NCBI GenBank assembly: GCA_029834535.1
Contig: JAQMWT010000383.1
Location: 1-64,000, forward strand
Direction: 5' to 3'
Length of the DNA: 64,000 nucleotides
From: Chrysophaeum taylorii
Taxonomy: Eukaryota > Sar > Pelagophyceae > Pelagomonadales > Pelagomonadaceae
The first letter of the stretch is position 1; each line of letters begins with the position of its first letter. Shown here one piece after another: positions 38,269-49,112 of this stretch. Both the position numbers and the translations under genes were made by a program. The notes beneath the pieces are model-generated. The model had not been told where the DNA came from, searched no databases, and saw nothing but the letters and a program-made list of their open reading frames with translations.

Positions 38269-41227
38269 TGTGGTGGCAACTCCTGCCTCCCAAGGCTTAC
38301 CCCTCATTTAGCCCCCCCCCCCCCCCCCTTATCAGGGGCACCCTATTCCGTTCTGATGATGTCAGTTTTCTCTATGACATCATATTCCTTTTCTGTGACA
38401 TGTGCCACACTGATTTCTGTGATTCGATAATATCTTAATCATAAAGCCACAGCCGACCCTCAAGTTGTGAGGACCAGGCACGGAAGTTGTTTGTGGTTGT
38501 GTGGCGGGTGAACGTCCTTCCACGTCCAGTTGACTCGATCAAGAGCACGGGCGTGAGCAGCGAGCCTAGATTCGAAGGTAAGCCCAGGTAGGCAAGACTT
38601 CCCTTTCCGCCACAGGTGGTGGAGGAATACGAGATTCGAGCGACCATATCGGTCGCAGCGGACGAGTGCATCTTGCATTCTCTACACGGTCCGGACGAAC
38701 CGTGCGCGCCCTGATCAAGCGCGCCGACGAAGAGTTCAAGAGGGACCATCGCCGTGGGAAAGTCCCCCGGCCGGATACGTTAGTCGTCGGAGGTGACGAC
38801 GCGCGGATCGGTTCGAGCCGACGCGCAACCCGGGTACCGCTGCCGCAGGCGAGCGGAGTGAGATCGCAACTCACTAAGGCATTGATTGCCGGGCAGAGAC
38901 GAAATCTGCCGCCCACCGGAACTGATAAATCGGTCGGTGGAAGACGCACGCGGCGACGATATTACGCGTGTCGTGGACGAGTGGAAGTCCCAGAGTCGAA
39001 GGAACATGAGAACGACGACGACTCAGCCATTTTGGACCCGTTCTGACTTTGGCCGATTAGAGCGAGCCAGAGCCGATATGGAGGAAGATGATGCTGCTGA
39101 CGAGCAGATACGAGAACCCGAACCTTCAAGTCGCCCCGAGGGGACGAACGAGCGGGACGATGATGATGACGATGAAGTTGATGATAACGATGATAAGGAT
39201 CACGCTACCGAGGGTGATGACGATGAAGAAGAGCTGGACTACAACGACAGTGAACCGGTGGAAGCGCCGCCGGAGGGGCAACCGACAGCTCCGTCAACGC
39301 GTGCACGAACCCCAGATGCAACGAACACGAACGAGTAATATGAAGCTCATCTACGCGAGTTACGCCGAGAAAACGAACGCTCGCAAGAGAGACTTCTACA
39401 GCAGATCGCGGAAGAAAGCGATCGAAAGGAACGACTACGCCGGAAGGAGACAGAAGAGTTACGAAAGCAAGTGCGGAAAGCGAACTCTCGAGCAGAAGAA
39501 CTCCAAGCTCGATCCGAGGAACTTCAAGATCCAGTATATTTATTGACCCGAGGAAGGGACGATTTACGTACGCCGAGTCGATCGAGGCGAGCGAGCAGCC
39601 CGGGATCCCGACCCGAGGACGAGCCGCCGCCTACACGAACACGCGCGAAAGTCAGGAAGCCGCGCTATGATGACGATGATTACGAAACTAAGGAGGAGAC
39701 GCATGACGACGGGAAGATCGACAGCCAGAAGTTCCTCGTAGACTTCACCGACCGGTTCGCCAGCGCGCTAGCTAAACACGATCGCAGCAAGGATCGGCGA
39801 TCAACCTCCGGATTAAAGACGGAAACGTTTGATTTGGTTCTTGATTGTCGCGACCAGGACCAGTTCGATTTAGATGCAGACGCAGTGATGAGTACGTTAG
39901 CCGAAGATCATTTTAGCATGGAAAAGCTGCGGTACCTACTGCCAGTAAGCTTACGCGACACAGTCGCCCCGATTTTCCGTGAACACCTGAAGAAACACAA
40001 GGACGCGTGCAAGGATCTCGACCATCCGACGTCTTTTTATTTACGTCGGGATATCGACGATGATGAGTACGGTTCAGTGGTACGACGACTACGACGACTG
40101 AACAGGGAGTACTGCCTCAAGATTTTGAGATACTTCCGATCGAGCTGCCCTTTGCCTATGACGACAGAGGAATTATTACGAAAGCTTCAGGGTACGACCC
40201 AGGCGACCGTTCCGAAACGACCTGGGGAACGCCTTGTGCACACTTATTGCACCAAATTCCAGAGCGAGGCGATGGCCGACTGCCCTGTGCCCAACCGAGA
40301 CCTCAATGATGGTGAGATCAGTTCTTATTTGATACGTGGACCGGAGTCCAGCGAATAAAATCCCGCGTGCGAACCATGCGCAGCGGGCACCCGACTACGT
40401 ATAATACGTTTACGTCGACGTTGTCATTGATTACGCGGCTCGAGAACGATTTCGCGACCGCGATGGCGGAGCGGAACCAACGCAATTCGCCGAGCCCGTC
40501 GAGCTGGAAGCCGCAGAAACCGCCTCCTGGACGCGGAGGCCGAGCGCTTGCGTCGGGACCGAAAGACAAGAAGACGAAATTTGAATCGTTACGTTTAGAA
40601 GAGAATCCGAAAAGGTGGTACGAGCTCACATGCAAGGATTGTGGATTTTCCCTCTCGACCCAGAACAAGGATGAACATGGGAGCCGCGTCATTTGCACCC
40701 GCGAACCCGATGGCTACTATGCTGCGATGTGTAAGTACATCGAAAACGACAAGAAACCTCTCTCTCGAGGCAGATGGGAGAGTCGACAGAAGAAAGATAC
40801 CCAGTCGCGCGATGATGGCAGTTCAAATGCCACTATCGGTTCGAGCGCCGCTCGTGATATTCAGAGCAGACCCAACGACATGGGCACCCAGCTGACCACG
40901 GTCATGGATTCCGTGAAGCACTTGAAAAATGGACACGGCCGATCGTCTTCGACACGACCGAGCCGTCGAGATAGCCGGAGGCCCCGACGCCGCGACAAGA
41001 GCCGTAGCAGCTCGCGTCCGCGCCGGCGGAAAGAAAGCAGGAGCCCTAGCAGACAGTCGCGCCGACGCCGGCGACGAAGATCTCGCGATCGCAATTCGGA
41101 CGATGGACGTTACCGAGAAGACTCGGGTAATTCGTCTGCTACGTTCGCGTTTACGACCCCTTGCGGTCAACAGCTACCATTAGGAGTGATGATGTACCGG
41201 GCAAGACCAGTTCGGTACGTGCCTTGA
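38269..41227 (+). mobile_element. Gypsy G2, truncated copy (LTR and gag only)
   Basis: Its LTR starts TGTGGTGGCAACTCC at 38269, followed by a leader and gag homologous to G1. Homology ends near 41227, just after the gag/acidic-ORF junction. The LTR has an expanded C16 run near 38315. The lost 3' part and the adjoining element E make this a remnant. Confidence 0.88.
38666..41227 (+). pseudogene. Gypsy G2 gag with SR-rich tail
   Basis: Gag is readable in four open stretches (38666-39046, 38886-39338, 39471-40358, 40367-41227) broken by frame changes near 38930, 39350 and 40355 (an AATAAAATC stop where G1 continues). It keeps the acidic run, coiled coil, capsid-like region and the zinc-knuckle-like C-x2-C-x11-H-x5-C (near 40632). 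The C-terminal 90 residues are rich in RS dipeptides, including RRRDKSRSSSRPRRR (near 40985) and RRRRRRRSRDRNS (near 41068). SR tails bind RNA or splicing factors in host proteins; here the role is inferred. Confidence 0.78.
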
Positions 41228-41342
41228 ATTGTGTTCCGATGTAGCCAGAGTAGCCATAGGAGGCATGACTGATGCGAATCGAAACGAATCTTGTCGTCCG
41301 CGGAATACTAATGCGCCCTCGCAATTCGAACTGGGTGAAATC

Positions 41343-42848
41343 TTAGAAGTGCCGGTGTGACCGAGAGACCATGATTGCGAAACGAGCGCGGAGCCGGGCG
41401 GCGGTCGGTGGAGGCGCTTCGGCGGTGGCTGAGACGACAGTGTTCTGCGTATCATGAATCAAAAGGTGTTTGGGCATCGTACTGTGCGACAAGCGAGCGT
41501 GCGTCTCAGTTGACTGTGGGTGTACCATGGGTATGGCGCAATGTTTGTAGTCTAAACCGAGAGGGGCGGTGAGCGTGCCGTCGCGAGTGCATTGTAGCCT
41601 GTGCGGTGTCTGGGCTTTAATCGGAATATGACATATGACGTCATACAAAGCGATGGGAGCTGAATCAGACGTGGTGGGACTGGCTAGTAGTGCCGGGAGC
41701 TGCATGTCGGGGGTGGCGCTCAGAGATGAGGGTGGAATGCAGTCCACTTCTATCTTGGTTGCTGTGTGTCGCGGTACTATGGGCGTAAACAAATGACATG
41801 AAGTAAATGCTTGTGTCCCAAACGAGAGTGCGGTTATAGTCGCATGGAGAGGTTTCACTTTGTCTCTGCTGCAGTCAAATGCTTTGGAGGAAACCAAAGA
41901 AGAAACCACGAGCACATGGGTGCCGTCTGGTGGCCAAAGTTCCTGTGGGATTGGTTGAGGTGACTCCAACGTAGGATTCCTTCCTGGGTACGACTCGAGC
42001 GTTTCAATGTGTTCATGCTCGTGATCATAGTCGTCCATTAGATGACTTGAGGTGGTCGCGAATGAGCGATACGTCGACCTGGTGTCGGGGGAGACCGAGG
42101 TGGTGCAGTGACCTGGCTGGCTGAGGTAGCCGCGCTGGTAAGATTCCAGTGGGTGCGCATAACTCTGCAGAGTGCTGACATTGGCTTGTGCCTGATCTGC
42201 AGTCGTGCAGGGAGGCGAAATCGTCTGTGCTAATACGGATTGCAGCGACAGGGAAGGGCCAGGTGCCTGGGGGGCTGAGAGGCGGCCATTGTCTTCCAGA
42301 GGCGAAGGGGTCAAGCAAAGCTGTAGCTTCGTCTCATCGTGATAGGATAGGCGCAATGAGCTTGTGCGCATGATCGTGGTGCGCTTACCTGTGTCTTCAT
42401 GATGTACCTTTGTGTCCTTTGGTGATGCTTCTGCGAGCGGGACATATCTTAAGGATCGGTCCATCGGATGGGGTGCATCAGCTATGAATGAGACAGGAGC
42501 CAGTAGCAGTGCAATGTCAGGTGACAGAACGTTTGCGTGGTCGAGTAATTGAGCGTTGGACCTGAGCATCGTCTGCATCGTCTGGAATCGTGCTGTGCAG
42601 TTGGTTTGCGTTGTCTCGTCTGCTACATCAATGAGCTGGCTAGTGTAGCTGGCCGTTGTGGTCTTATCTTTCGTCTTGTCGTCCAATAGAGACTGCGAGA
42701 TAGTGCTCGTTGCTATGTGCGAGACTTTAAGTAGCTGTTGAGCAGCTGTTGGGAGCCGAGTGCTCTCTTGTCTGGCAGTTTCTGTTGCTTTGGGATTCCA
42801 GCGACATGATTGCGCAGCTTCAAACGTCTTGGCATTGGGGATTGCCAT
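41343..42848 (-). CDS. Unrecognised long frame of element E, part 3
   Basis: This 501-codon open frame on the minus strand is rich in Ser, Thr, Pro and His. I recognise no domain, signal peptide or membrane segment. It follows other open frames on the same strand (42713-44863) with small overlaps, as expected if one long protein were broken by frameshifts. Its length in AT-balanced sequence makes chance less likely, but its coding status is unproven. Confidence 0.4.
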   Translation of the reverse strand: MAIPNAKTFEAAQSCRWNPKATETARQESTRLPTAAQQLLKVSHIATSTISQSLLDDKTKDKTTTASYTSQLIDVADETTQTNCTARFQTMQTMLRSNAQLLDHANVLSPDIALLLAPVSFIADAPHPMDRSLRYVPLAEASPKDTKVHHEDTGKRTTIMRTSSLRLSYHDETKLQLCLTPSPLEDNGRLSAPQAPGPSLSLQSVLAQTISPPCTTADQAQANVSTLQSYAHPLESYQRGYLSQPGHCTTSVSPDTRSTYRSFATTSSHLMDDYDHEHEHIETLESYPGRNPTLESPQPIPQELWPPDGTHVLVVSSLVSSKAFDCSRDKVKPLHATITALSFGTQAFTSCHLFTPIVPRHTATKIEVDCIPPSSLSATPDMQLPALLASPTTSDSAPIALYDVICHIPIKAQTPHRLQCTRDGTLTAPLGLDYKHCAIPMVHPQSTETHARLSHSTMPKHLLIHDTQNTVVSATAEAPPPTAARLRARFAIMVSRSHRHF

Positions 42849-44863
42849 AAAGAAACTCGTAAGTTCGAAGTAGACGTCGGAAAATGCATCGAAAGACCTG
42901 TGAGGTCACCAATTGAAATACGCCCTCGTAAGGCGTGCGCGACGTGGTGCGGGCGCGAGCGACTTAGGTTGGTGATCTCAAGGTCGTGAGATACGTTGCG
43001 GCGCGGAGTGTCGGTGGAAATGACGAGTGTCTTGGTGTTAAAGGCGGCGACGCGAAGAGCATCGAAAAGAGTGTCACGCTCCAGGAGCGAAAGCGCGTGA
43101 TGCGGGTGGTCCGAAGTCAGTGCCAAAAGGAGTGGGGCTCGCGGCTGACCTGTCTGCAATGTAGGGCAGATGGGCGCGTGAGCTGAGATCCCGTGGTGGA
43201 GAGTATCCGGCCTGAAATGCTTGGGGTCCAGTGCGGGAATTCGAAAAGAGGGGTCGCCGAAGGGGAGTGCAGTAGAACCAAGGGCGATGTAAGGGTCAGT
43301 CGTGCTGGGTGCATCCTCAATAGCGGAGATGCTGGGACCAGAGCGGTGAGTGCCGGAGTGACCAGGGTTGCCCTTCGGCGTGTAGAGCATTCGAAGGTGC
43401 GGGCATGTGACATGCGTCCTCAACTGAGGAGTGACGTGCTGAGCGATACAAATGAGGAGTGACGTGCTGAGCGATAAGACGCGTTTGAGGGAGGCAACGT
43501 ACGTGACTTGGGTGGATGTTTGTGGTGGAGCCGGCAGCTCGCATGGAGCGTTTGTCGTGCATTCCAGTGATGCGAAAATGCTTACAGGAGTGGTTCAGTT
43601 GGAGCGAATCTGTGCATAGTGCGCGGAGAATGTTTCCTGGGAGCGCAACGTCGATTTTCCGGAGGCAGCGCAAGCGCGTGGCGTCCAGAAGAGAGCTATG
43701 CAAGGGGACACACAGGACCGAAGTGGTCGCAATGGAATCGTGCATAGTTTGCGGCTGATCGTGTCGATCGGAACTCTCGAAATCTCTGTCTGTTAGTGCA
43801 GCCATGGGGAAAGGTTTCCAGAGGCTTGGTCGCGGTGAGACATAAGGATCGGTAGTCGAAAGGAGTGCGTCCTCTGACTGTGAGTTGGGGAGCGGATGAT
43901 CATGTGCTGCGACTGGTGCTCGTGCGAAGACATCCATCGAATCGTTACATGGTGGTCGCAGATGGGTCCATGCAACCTGCTGAGCAGCGTCATCCAGTGC
44001 ATCCGACCGAGAAGGTGGATGGTGGGTGCAGCAGCAAGCGCCGGTGAGCGGCAGTGCGGGCCTGTCTTCGGGGAGAGAAGGCGGCGAGGTGGAACCAGCT
44101 TCGAAGTGATCGGGAGCTGCTGATCGAGAGATAACGATTAAAGCGGGAATGCCTTGTGAATCTGAGCTGATACCTGCAGGTGCGGCGAGTGCCTGCGAGT
44201 ATGTTGACCGTGGGGCCGTTGACAGCGTGTCTTGTCCTTGTGGATGCAGCATTGCGGGTCATTGGTGGTGCTTGGATCAGGCGGCTGATCTGTAATGGTC
44301 GAGGAGACCATCTTCGAGACTAGTGAAGTGGGTCTTGCTTCTTCGCTGTATGCATCATACCAGGGGACTGAATTATAGGGGATGTTGTCAGTGGCCTGCG
44401 GCTCTTGCGCCCGGTGCATGGAATACGGCGGAGCCTTAGATTGTTGGGTATGGTTGCCATAGTCGATGTAGGCATAATACTCGGGAACATCTCGAGGTGT
44501 CTTGGTCTTTGACTTGTCGAAAGTGGGAACGAGATGGCTTGGTGTTTCTTCGACAAGATTGCTTCCTGGGCCGTTGTGCCCGAAGAGAGAAGAAGCCCTT
44601 ATGCATGTCTTGGCAGCATGATGGTGAGCATGACCATCTGGCAAAGAGCTGTCTTTTGATAGTTCGAAACTTGTCGACTCTCGATGTGGGTGGTCTTGAT
44701 TCTTGGTGGGACTTTGCACGTGGTGATCGTCGCTGGTGGTAGGGGTACGGTCGCCGGTGTTGAATGTGCGCCCTCGCAACTCGGACGCGGGGATGTGGTC
44801 GAGTTGGAATGAACCCGGTAGCTGATAAGGCGAGCGGGTGCAAAGGGGTTCGGGGGGCGCCAA
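42849..44863 (-). pseudogene. Unrecognised frames of element E, part 2
   Basis: Three overlapping frames (42713-43423, 43317-44252, 44138-44863) chain end to end on the minus strand. The sequence is Pro/Ser/Thr/His-rich. One segment, FGHNGPGSNLVEETPSHLVP near 44590-44530, resembles the repeated HDGPGT motif of part 1. A 20-bp direct repeat lies near 43425-43475 (AGGAGTGACGTGCTGAGCGA twice). No enzyme motif was found. I interpret this as decayed coding sequence of the same element. Confidence 0.4.
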
Positions 44864-46525
44864 AGAGGCGAAGAGTGAGTGGGTAGAGGAGGAGGGGCCA
44901 GAGATGGCGGGGGTTTGAGAACAGAGAGACGGAGTGGGTGGTGAACCAGGAGAACCGGGTCCAGGGCATCCGTGGAGGTGGTGATGATACTCGGGGAGAA
45001 TCGGGGGAGAGGCATTGGAGGTTGGTTCGGACGGGGATGAGGGTTGGTTGTGGATGGGGAATGGAGGTTAAAGATGCGATGCAGCATCTTGGGTGGGGTG
45101 GGTGGCATCCAACGAGGTAAGAATGGTTTGGGTGACGGCGTTGGTTTAAAAGTGGGAGTTGCGGATATCAGCGTGGGCAGTTTCGAGTGCCTTGAACTGT
45201 GTGTGGGTGAGATGGAGTTCCGCGTGGGTGGAGACCAGTTCGTCGGCTCGGATGGCGAGCTGGGCAGTGGCGAAATCCAGGGCGGCGTCGGCGATGGTGA
45301 GTTTGTTGGCTGTGGAGGACAAAGCGCCATCCTTGCGAATGAGCACGGTTTTGGTTGCGGCCAATTCCGCGGTTTGGGAGCGGAATGCAGCCGTATTGGC
45401 GGCCAACTCGCGTTGGAGCTCAGACGGAGGTGCATTGGAACTTTGAGAAAGGAGGTGGAGTGTTGCTTGGGTGGAGACGGGGATGGTCGTAGTCGTGGAG
45501 TGCGTAGTCGCGCGGGTGAAGATGCAAATCGGGGGGAACAGCGACTTTCGAAAGGTGATGAAGGTCTGTCAGGAGGGTCCAATGGTTGGGCGGCAGTAGC
45601 TTGAGCCGCGGGAGGAGCTGTGGTAGAAATGGAAGTGCCGGGGCCGTCGTGGCCGTAGGTGGCATGGTCTTGTGGATGGAGAGGATTGTCCGGAGGAGAG
45701 TGACTTGCGGAAGATGATGGATATCGGACAAGGGAATCCGACAGTGGGGCGGCATGAGCTTGGGCCGCGGTGGGGGCTTGGTCAGGGATGAAGGTGCCGG
45801 GGCCGTCATGGCCGTATATGGCATGATCATCAAGGAGATGAGTGGTGCGGCGAGGGGGTTGACGAGGATGTTGGGGAACTTGGATAGGTGGTGTAGCGGG
45901 AGTCGCCGATAGTGGGGAGTTAGGCTCCAGTGAAGGACGTGGAGGCTCCGGTGGGGTTGGCGGAGTGAAGGGAGTAGTGTTTAGTGGTTGTAGAGTGTTC
46001 AACATTGCTGGTGCGATATTCGAACAAGGTGGAGTGTCCTCGTGAATATGGGCTGTGCCAGGTTGTGGAGTAACCTTGGCTATGCCTGGGTCCGGAGGGA
46101 AGGCAGTGGGGTCTGAGACTTTGCCGTGGGGTGTTTGACATCCGGTGTGGTTGTCGGCATGAGGGGGGGTGACCATCGAGATGACCGGGTCTTGGGTCGC
46201 GACTTCGTGAGAAGTTTGCTTGTGCTTAAGAGGAGTTGCCGGAAGAACAGCTGGTTGGGGAGCTTGTTCAAGTTGCTCGTCTTGGCCGAGTTGCTCATCT
46301 TGAGCTTCGATTACAGTGATTTTGGCTCTGAGATCAGCGTAATCAGCGGCGATTCTGGCTTTGAGAATAGCTTGATCAGCGGCGAGTTGATCCAAGAAAT
46401 TAGCTTTGCGCCGTTGGCAATCCGCACGAACTGAGCAAATAAATCGGCTTGGAACTGTTGAATGAGAGCTTGTTGTGTAGCGAATTGCGTCGCTACTTCC
46501 AGACTCGGGACTCGGGGGTCGTGAG
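44864..46525 (-). pseudogene. Element E coiled-coil, proline-rich protein, N-terminal part
   Basis: It starts at the ATG at 46525 (MATHDPRVPSLEVATQF), about 230 bp after X-2 in its own direction. A Gln/Ala-rich coiled coil (46500-46260) is followed by a Pro/Thr-rich part with a repeat near 45830 and 45650 (YGHDGPGT then a PAAQA stretch). After a frame change near 45430 comes a second coiled coil (AANTAAFRSQTAELAATKT, 45146-45405). The start resembles copia-D gag (MATRNQSNQDLRQEL), so it may be a highly diverged gag. It carries no protease or RT signature. Confidence 0.5.
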
Positions 46526-46751
46526 TCGCCATCGTTTTGGGGGTTGCGTTTTGCGCGTTGTTGGTTGCCTTTCGCACATTTTCACACTTTTTCACCAGTA
46601 GCGAGCGATGAGACTTGACTACGGTCTTAAAACTTTCAGGAACTTCAGGAGATTGCTCTTTTCTGGAAATCCAGTTTCTTCGTCCGAGACGTCGATCGAG
46701 ATCGATGTCTTTCGGAGGACGTTTCTCTACCAATACCGGACTGGGTCCAAA
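46526..46751 (-). promoter_or_regulatory. Leader of element E next to X-2
   Basis: Noncoding in its own direction, it begins CTAGGTTTGGACCCAGTCCG then GTATTGGTAGAG. Similar leader sequence follows X at 60111 (minus) and 63935 (plus). That shared leader shows X and leader form one conserved 5' unit upstream of gag-like genes. Confidence 0.6.
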
Positions 46752-46946
46752 CCTAGAGAACAGTAAAAATCAGTGCCTCTGGTAGAGAATGGTGGCAGTG
46801 GTAGTGCTGCCTTTCGTCCTGTCCTCTAACGACACAAAGAGCAGCACGGTGTGCGACATTGCGATTTAGTGGTTGTAGGTGAGTGTGAGGTGGTTAAGGG
46901 GGGAGGGGGGGGGTTCCTAACCCTAAATGGGAGTTTCTATCTCTAC
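46752..46946 (+). repeat. X sequence, left end of copia B (X-2)
   Basis: It runs from CCTAGAGAACAGTAAAAATC to TTTCTATCTCTA, ending 3 bp before the gag ATG. It contains CTAACGACACAAAGAG and CCTAACCCTAAATGG and a G-rich run. Its counterpart at the other end of copia B is inverted (55942-56132). Confidence 0.8.
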
Positions 46947-46949
46947 AAG

Positions 46950-49112
46950 ATGCCAGCCAATCGAGAACTCCAGAAGGAGATAAAAGACCAAGAAGCTCGC
47001 ATAGAGGCAAAGCATACAAGGGAGATGCAAGCACAACAACAAATGATACAAGCACAAGCTCAAGCGCTACAAGCACCCCAAGCACAACTCAGTGCCATGC
47101 AGACACCACCTGCCGTCGTTGCTGCGACTGCTCCCCCCACTCCAGCTCAACAAGACCCCAAGAACAAGGCTAACACCTTTAGTGACCCAACTAGCGCCGT
47201 TCTCATGTCAATGGACTCCGCTCAAGTCACACCCCAAATGCTTTCGTTTCGCGTTATGCAGTTGTTCGTCGAACATCTGGTGCCTGAAACAGGCATAGCG
47301 CAATACTTCTTGCAGGGCTTCTACGCGTGGGAATCCGTCTTGCGCGGATCTAACGATCTAGCTGACGCTCTTCTCCGCCACTGCATCAAGGAATATGACA
47401 AGGACCCCGACAACCACGCTACCGCCGGGAACACGCAAGATGCCCAAGGCCGTTACGTCTACTACAAGGGCGTTTACCGCAAGTTCGGCAAACACTTCCT
47501 GGAGAACGTCTACGAGCCTAAGCTCCAAGAACTTAAAGACCAAGACAAGGACACGACCGATACGACCAAAGGAAAGTTGTATCCGATCACACAACCTCAC
47601 CTCCAAGGAAAAGAAGCCGACTTCATCGTGTACCTCCGCGAGACCGTGCACCCCCTTTTTCGCCGTTTCCTGCACGCTGGTAGCGACTCCGTCAAGCACC
47701 CAGCATACGACGAAATCGATGCACTCGGATCTTCCCATCCGATAGGACTCGAATTTGTGCTCCAAGTTCGCCTCGCACTTGACAAGCACACGGGCCAGAA
47801 CCACATCCACCATGCGCATTATGTTTATAATGCCTTCCTGGACACGCCGTTCAACCCGGAGATCCACGAGCCTGCGCATTATATCGATTATATGCGCCAC
47901 GTTCAGCAACAACTCCGCCAAATTACAGACGATGCCTCTCTCCAACTTCCCGACGACAAGATCCTCAAGGAAATCCACCAGACACTCCGGTTCAAGTACC
48001 CTCCAAGCTTGCTTGACTCCCGCGCCCCAACTCACATCAAGGGCTTCACTCGTCTTGCCAATTGTCTTCGCACCCCCCAAGACTCGCTGTTACTCGACGA
48101 AGACAAGGAAGCGATAAACCATTTGCCCAAGTTGATCGCCCGCATCACGGTTATCTCCACTTTCGAGCGCAACTATTGGGCTCACCTCAAGCCTCATCCA
48201 ACTCTGAACTTCGAGCCGTTGCGATTCGTCACTGACTTTGGTCGTCTGCCGACTAAAGACAAAGATAATCCACGTTTTCGCTCCCGCCGTCATGGTCTCC
48301 ACTTCACCGAAGATGATGATGACACCTCACCCTCTGAAGATGAAATCCCTCCGGATCCTGATGAAGCACCCCCTGAAGACACCGACCCTGTTGCCGTTTT
48401 TCTCACGGAAGCCAACCTCGATCCAGATGACGACACTGCTCTCATCCAACATCTTCACGCCTATCGTAAGAAGCAACTCTCACGCCACCCCAAGAAACCT
48501 CCACCCAAAAAGCCTCCAAATCCTCGCTCCCCGTCGTACTACGACATCAATGACAGCCCTAAGCCCAAGGTCACTCCTGTCACCCCAACCAAGAACAAGC
48601 ACAACCCCCGTGCTTCTCCTGTCACCCCAGACAAACGCGAGCACCCGCACCTTCGCAAGGTCACTTTTCCCACTCAACCGCATCCACCAAAGCCATCTAC
48701 TCCTGACCAACGATTCAAGGTCCCTCTTCGTGATGTTCGTCGCAAGCTCCAGACCATACGGAACCTGAGTCAAGCCGGTCGTCAACACACGTCCAACTCA
48801 GAGCGTATGACCAAGCTCATCAACCTCATCACCACTATCTCCGATGAGATACTTCTCTCCGAGGCCGATTCTGATGCCGCCGAGTTTCTTCAGGTGCTAT
48901 CGTCCGATCCTCAGGATGATCCACCAGATGAGGGCGAAGCCGACGAAAAAGATGACCAAGGCCACCTCGGTTTCTATGATGACCACGGACAGCTAGGCCT
49001 CTACGACGACACCATCCCCGAAATTAATGATGACGATGACTCCGCCGAAGACTACGCAAAACGTCACAGCGACTACATGCGTGCTCTACACCAGAGTCAG
49101 CTTTTTCGCTGA
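46950..49112 (+). CDS. Copia B gag-like protein
   Basis: This is an intact frame of 720 codons from ATG 46950 to TGA 49110-49112. The N-terminal 80 residues are a Gln-rich coiled coil. The central part (residues about 90-470) is conserved in copies C and D: YFLQGFYAWESVLRGSND, YPITQPHLQGKEADFIVYLR, DKHTGQNHIHHAHYVYN and FERNYWAHLKPHP. A Pro/Lys-rich basic stretch (near 48480-48730) and an acidic C-terminus follow. No CCHC knuckle is seen; the basic stretch may bind RNA. The stop overlaps the next start as TGATG, suggesting coupled reinitiation of the pol frame. Confidence 0.8.
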   Translation: MPANRELQKEIKDQEARIEAKHTREMQAQQQMIQAQAQALQAPQAQLSAMQTPPAVVAATAPPTPAQQDPKNKANTFSDPTSAVLMSMDSAQVTPQMLSFRVMQLFVEHLVPETGIAQYFLQGFYAWESVLRGSNDLADALLRHCIKEYDKDPDNHATAGNTQDAQGRYVYYKGVYRKFGKHFLENVYEPKLQELKDQDKDTTDTTKGKLYPITQPHLQGKEADFIVYLRETVHPLFRRFLHAGSDSVKHPAYDEIDALGSSHPIGLEFVLQVRLALDKHTGQNHIHHAHYVYNAFLDTPFNPEIHEPAHYIDYMRHVQQQLRQITDDASLQLPDDKILKEIHQTLRFKYPPSLLDSRAPTHIKGFTRLANCLRTPQDSLLLDEDKEAINHLPKLIARITVISTFERNYWAHLKPHPTLNFEPLRFVTDFGRLPTKDKDNPRFRSRRHGLHFTEDDDDTSPSEDEIPPDPDEAPPEDTDPVAVFLTEANLDPDDDTALIQHLHAYRKKQLSRHPKKPPPKKPPNPRSPSYYDINDSPKPKVTPVTPTKNKHNPRASPVTPDKREHPHLRKVTFPTQPHPPKPSTPDQRFKVPLRDVRRKLQTIRNLSQAGRQHTSNSERMTKLINLITTISDEILLSEADSDAAEFLQVLSSDPQDDPPDEGEADEKDDQGHLGFYDDHGQLGLYDDTIPEINDDDDSAEDYAKRHSDYMRALHQSQLFR

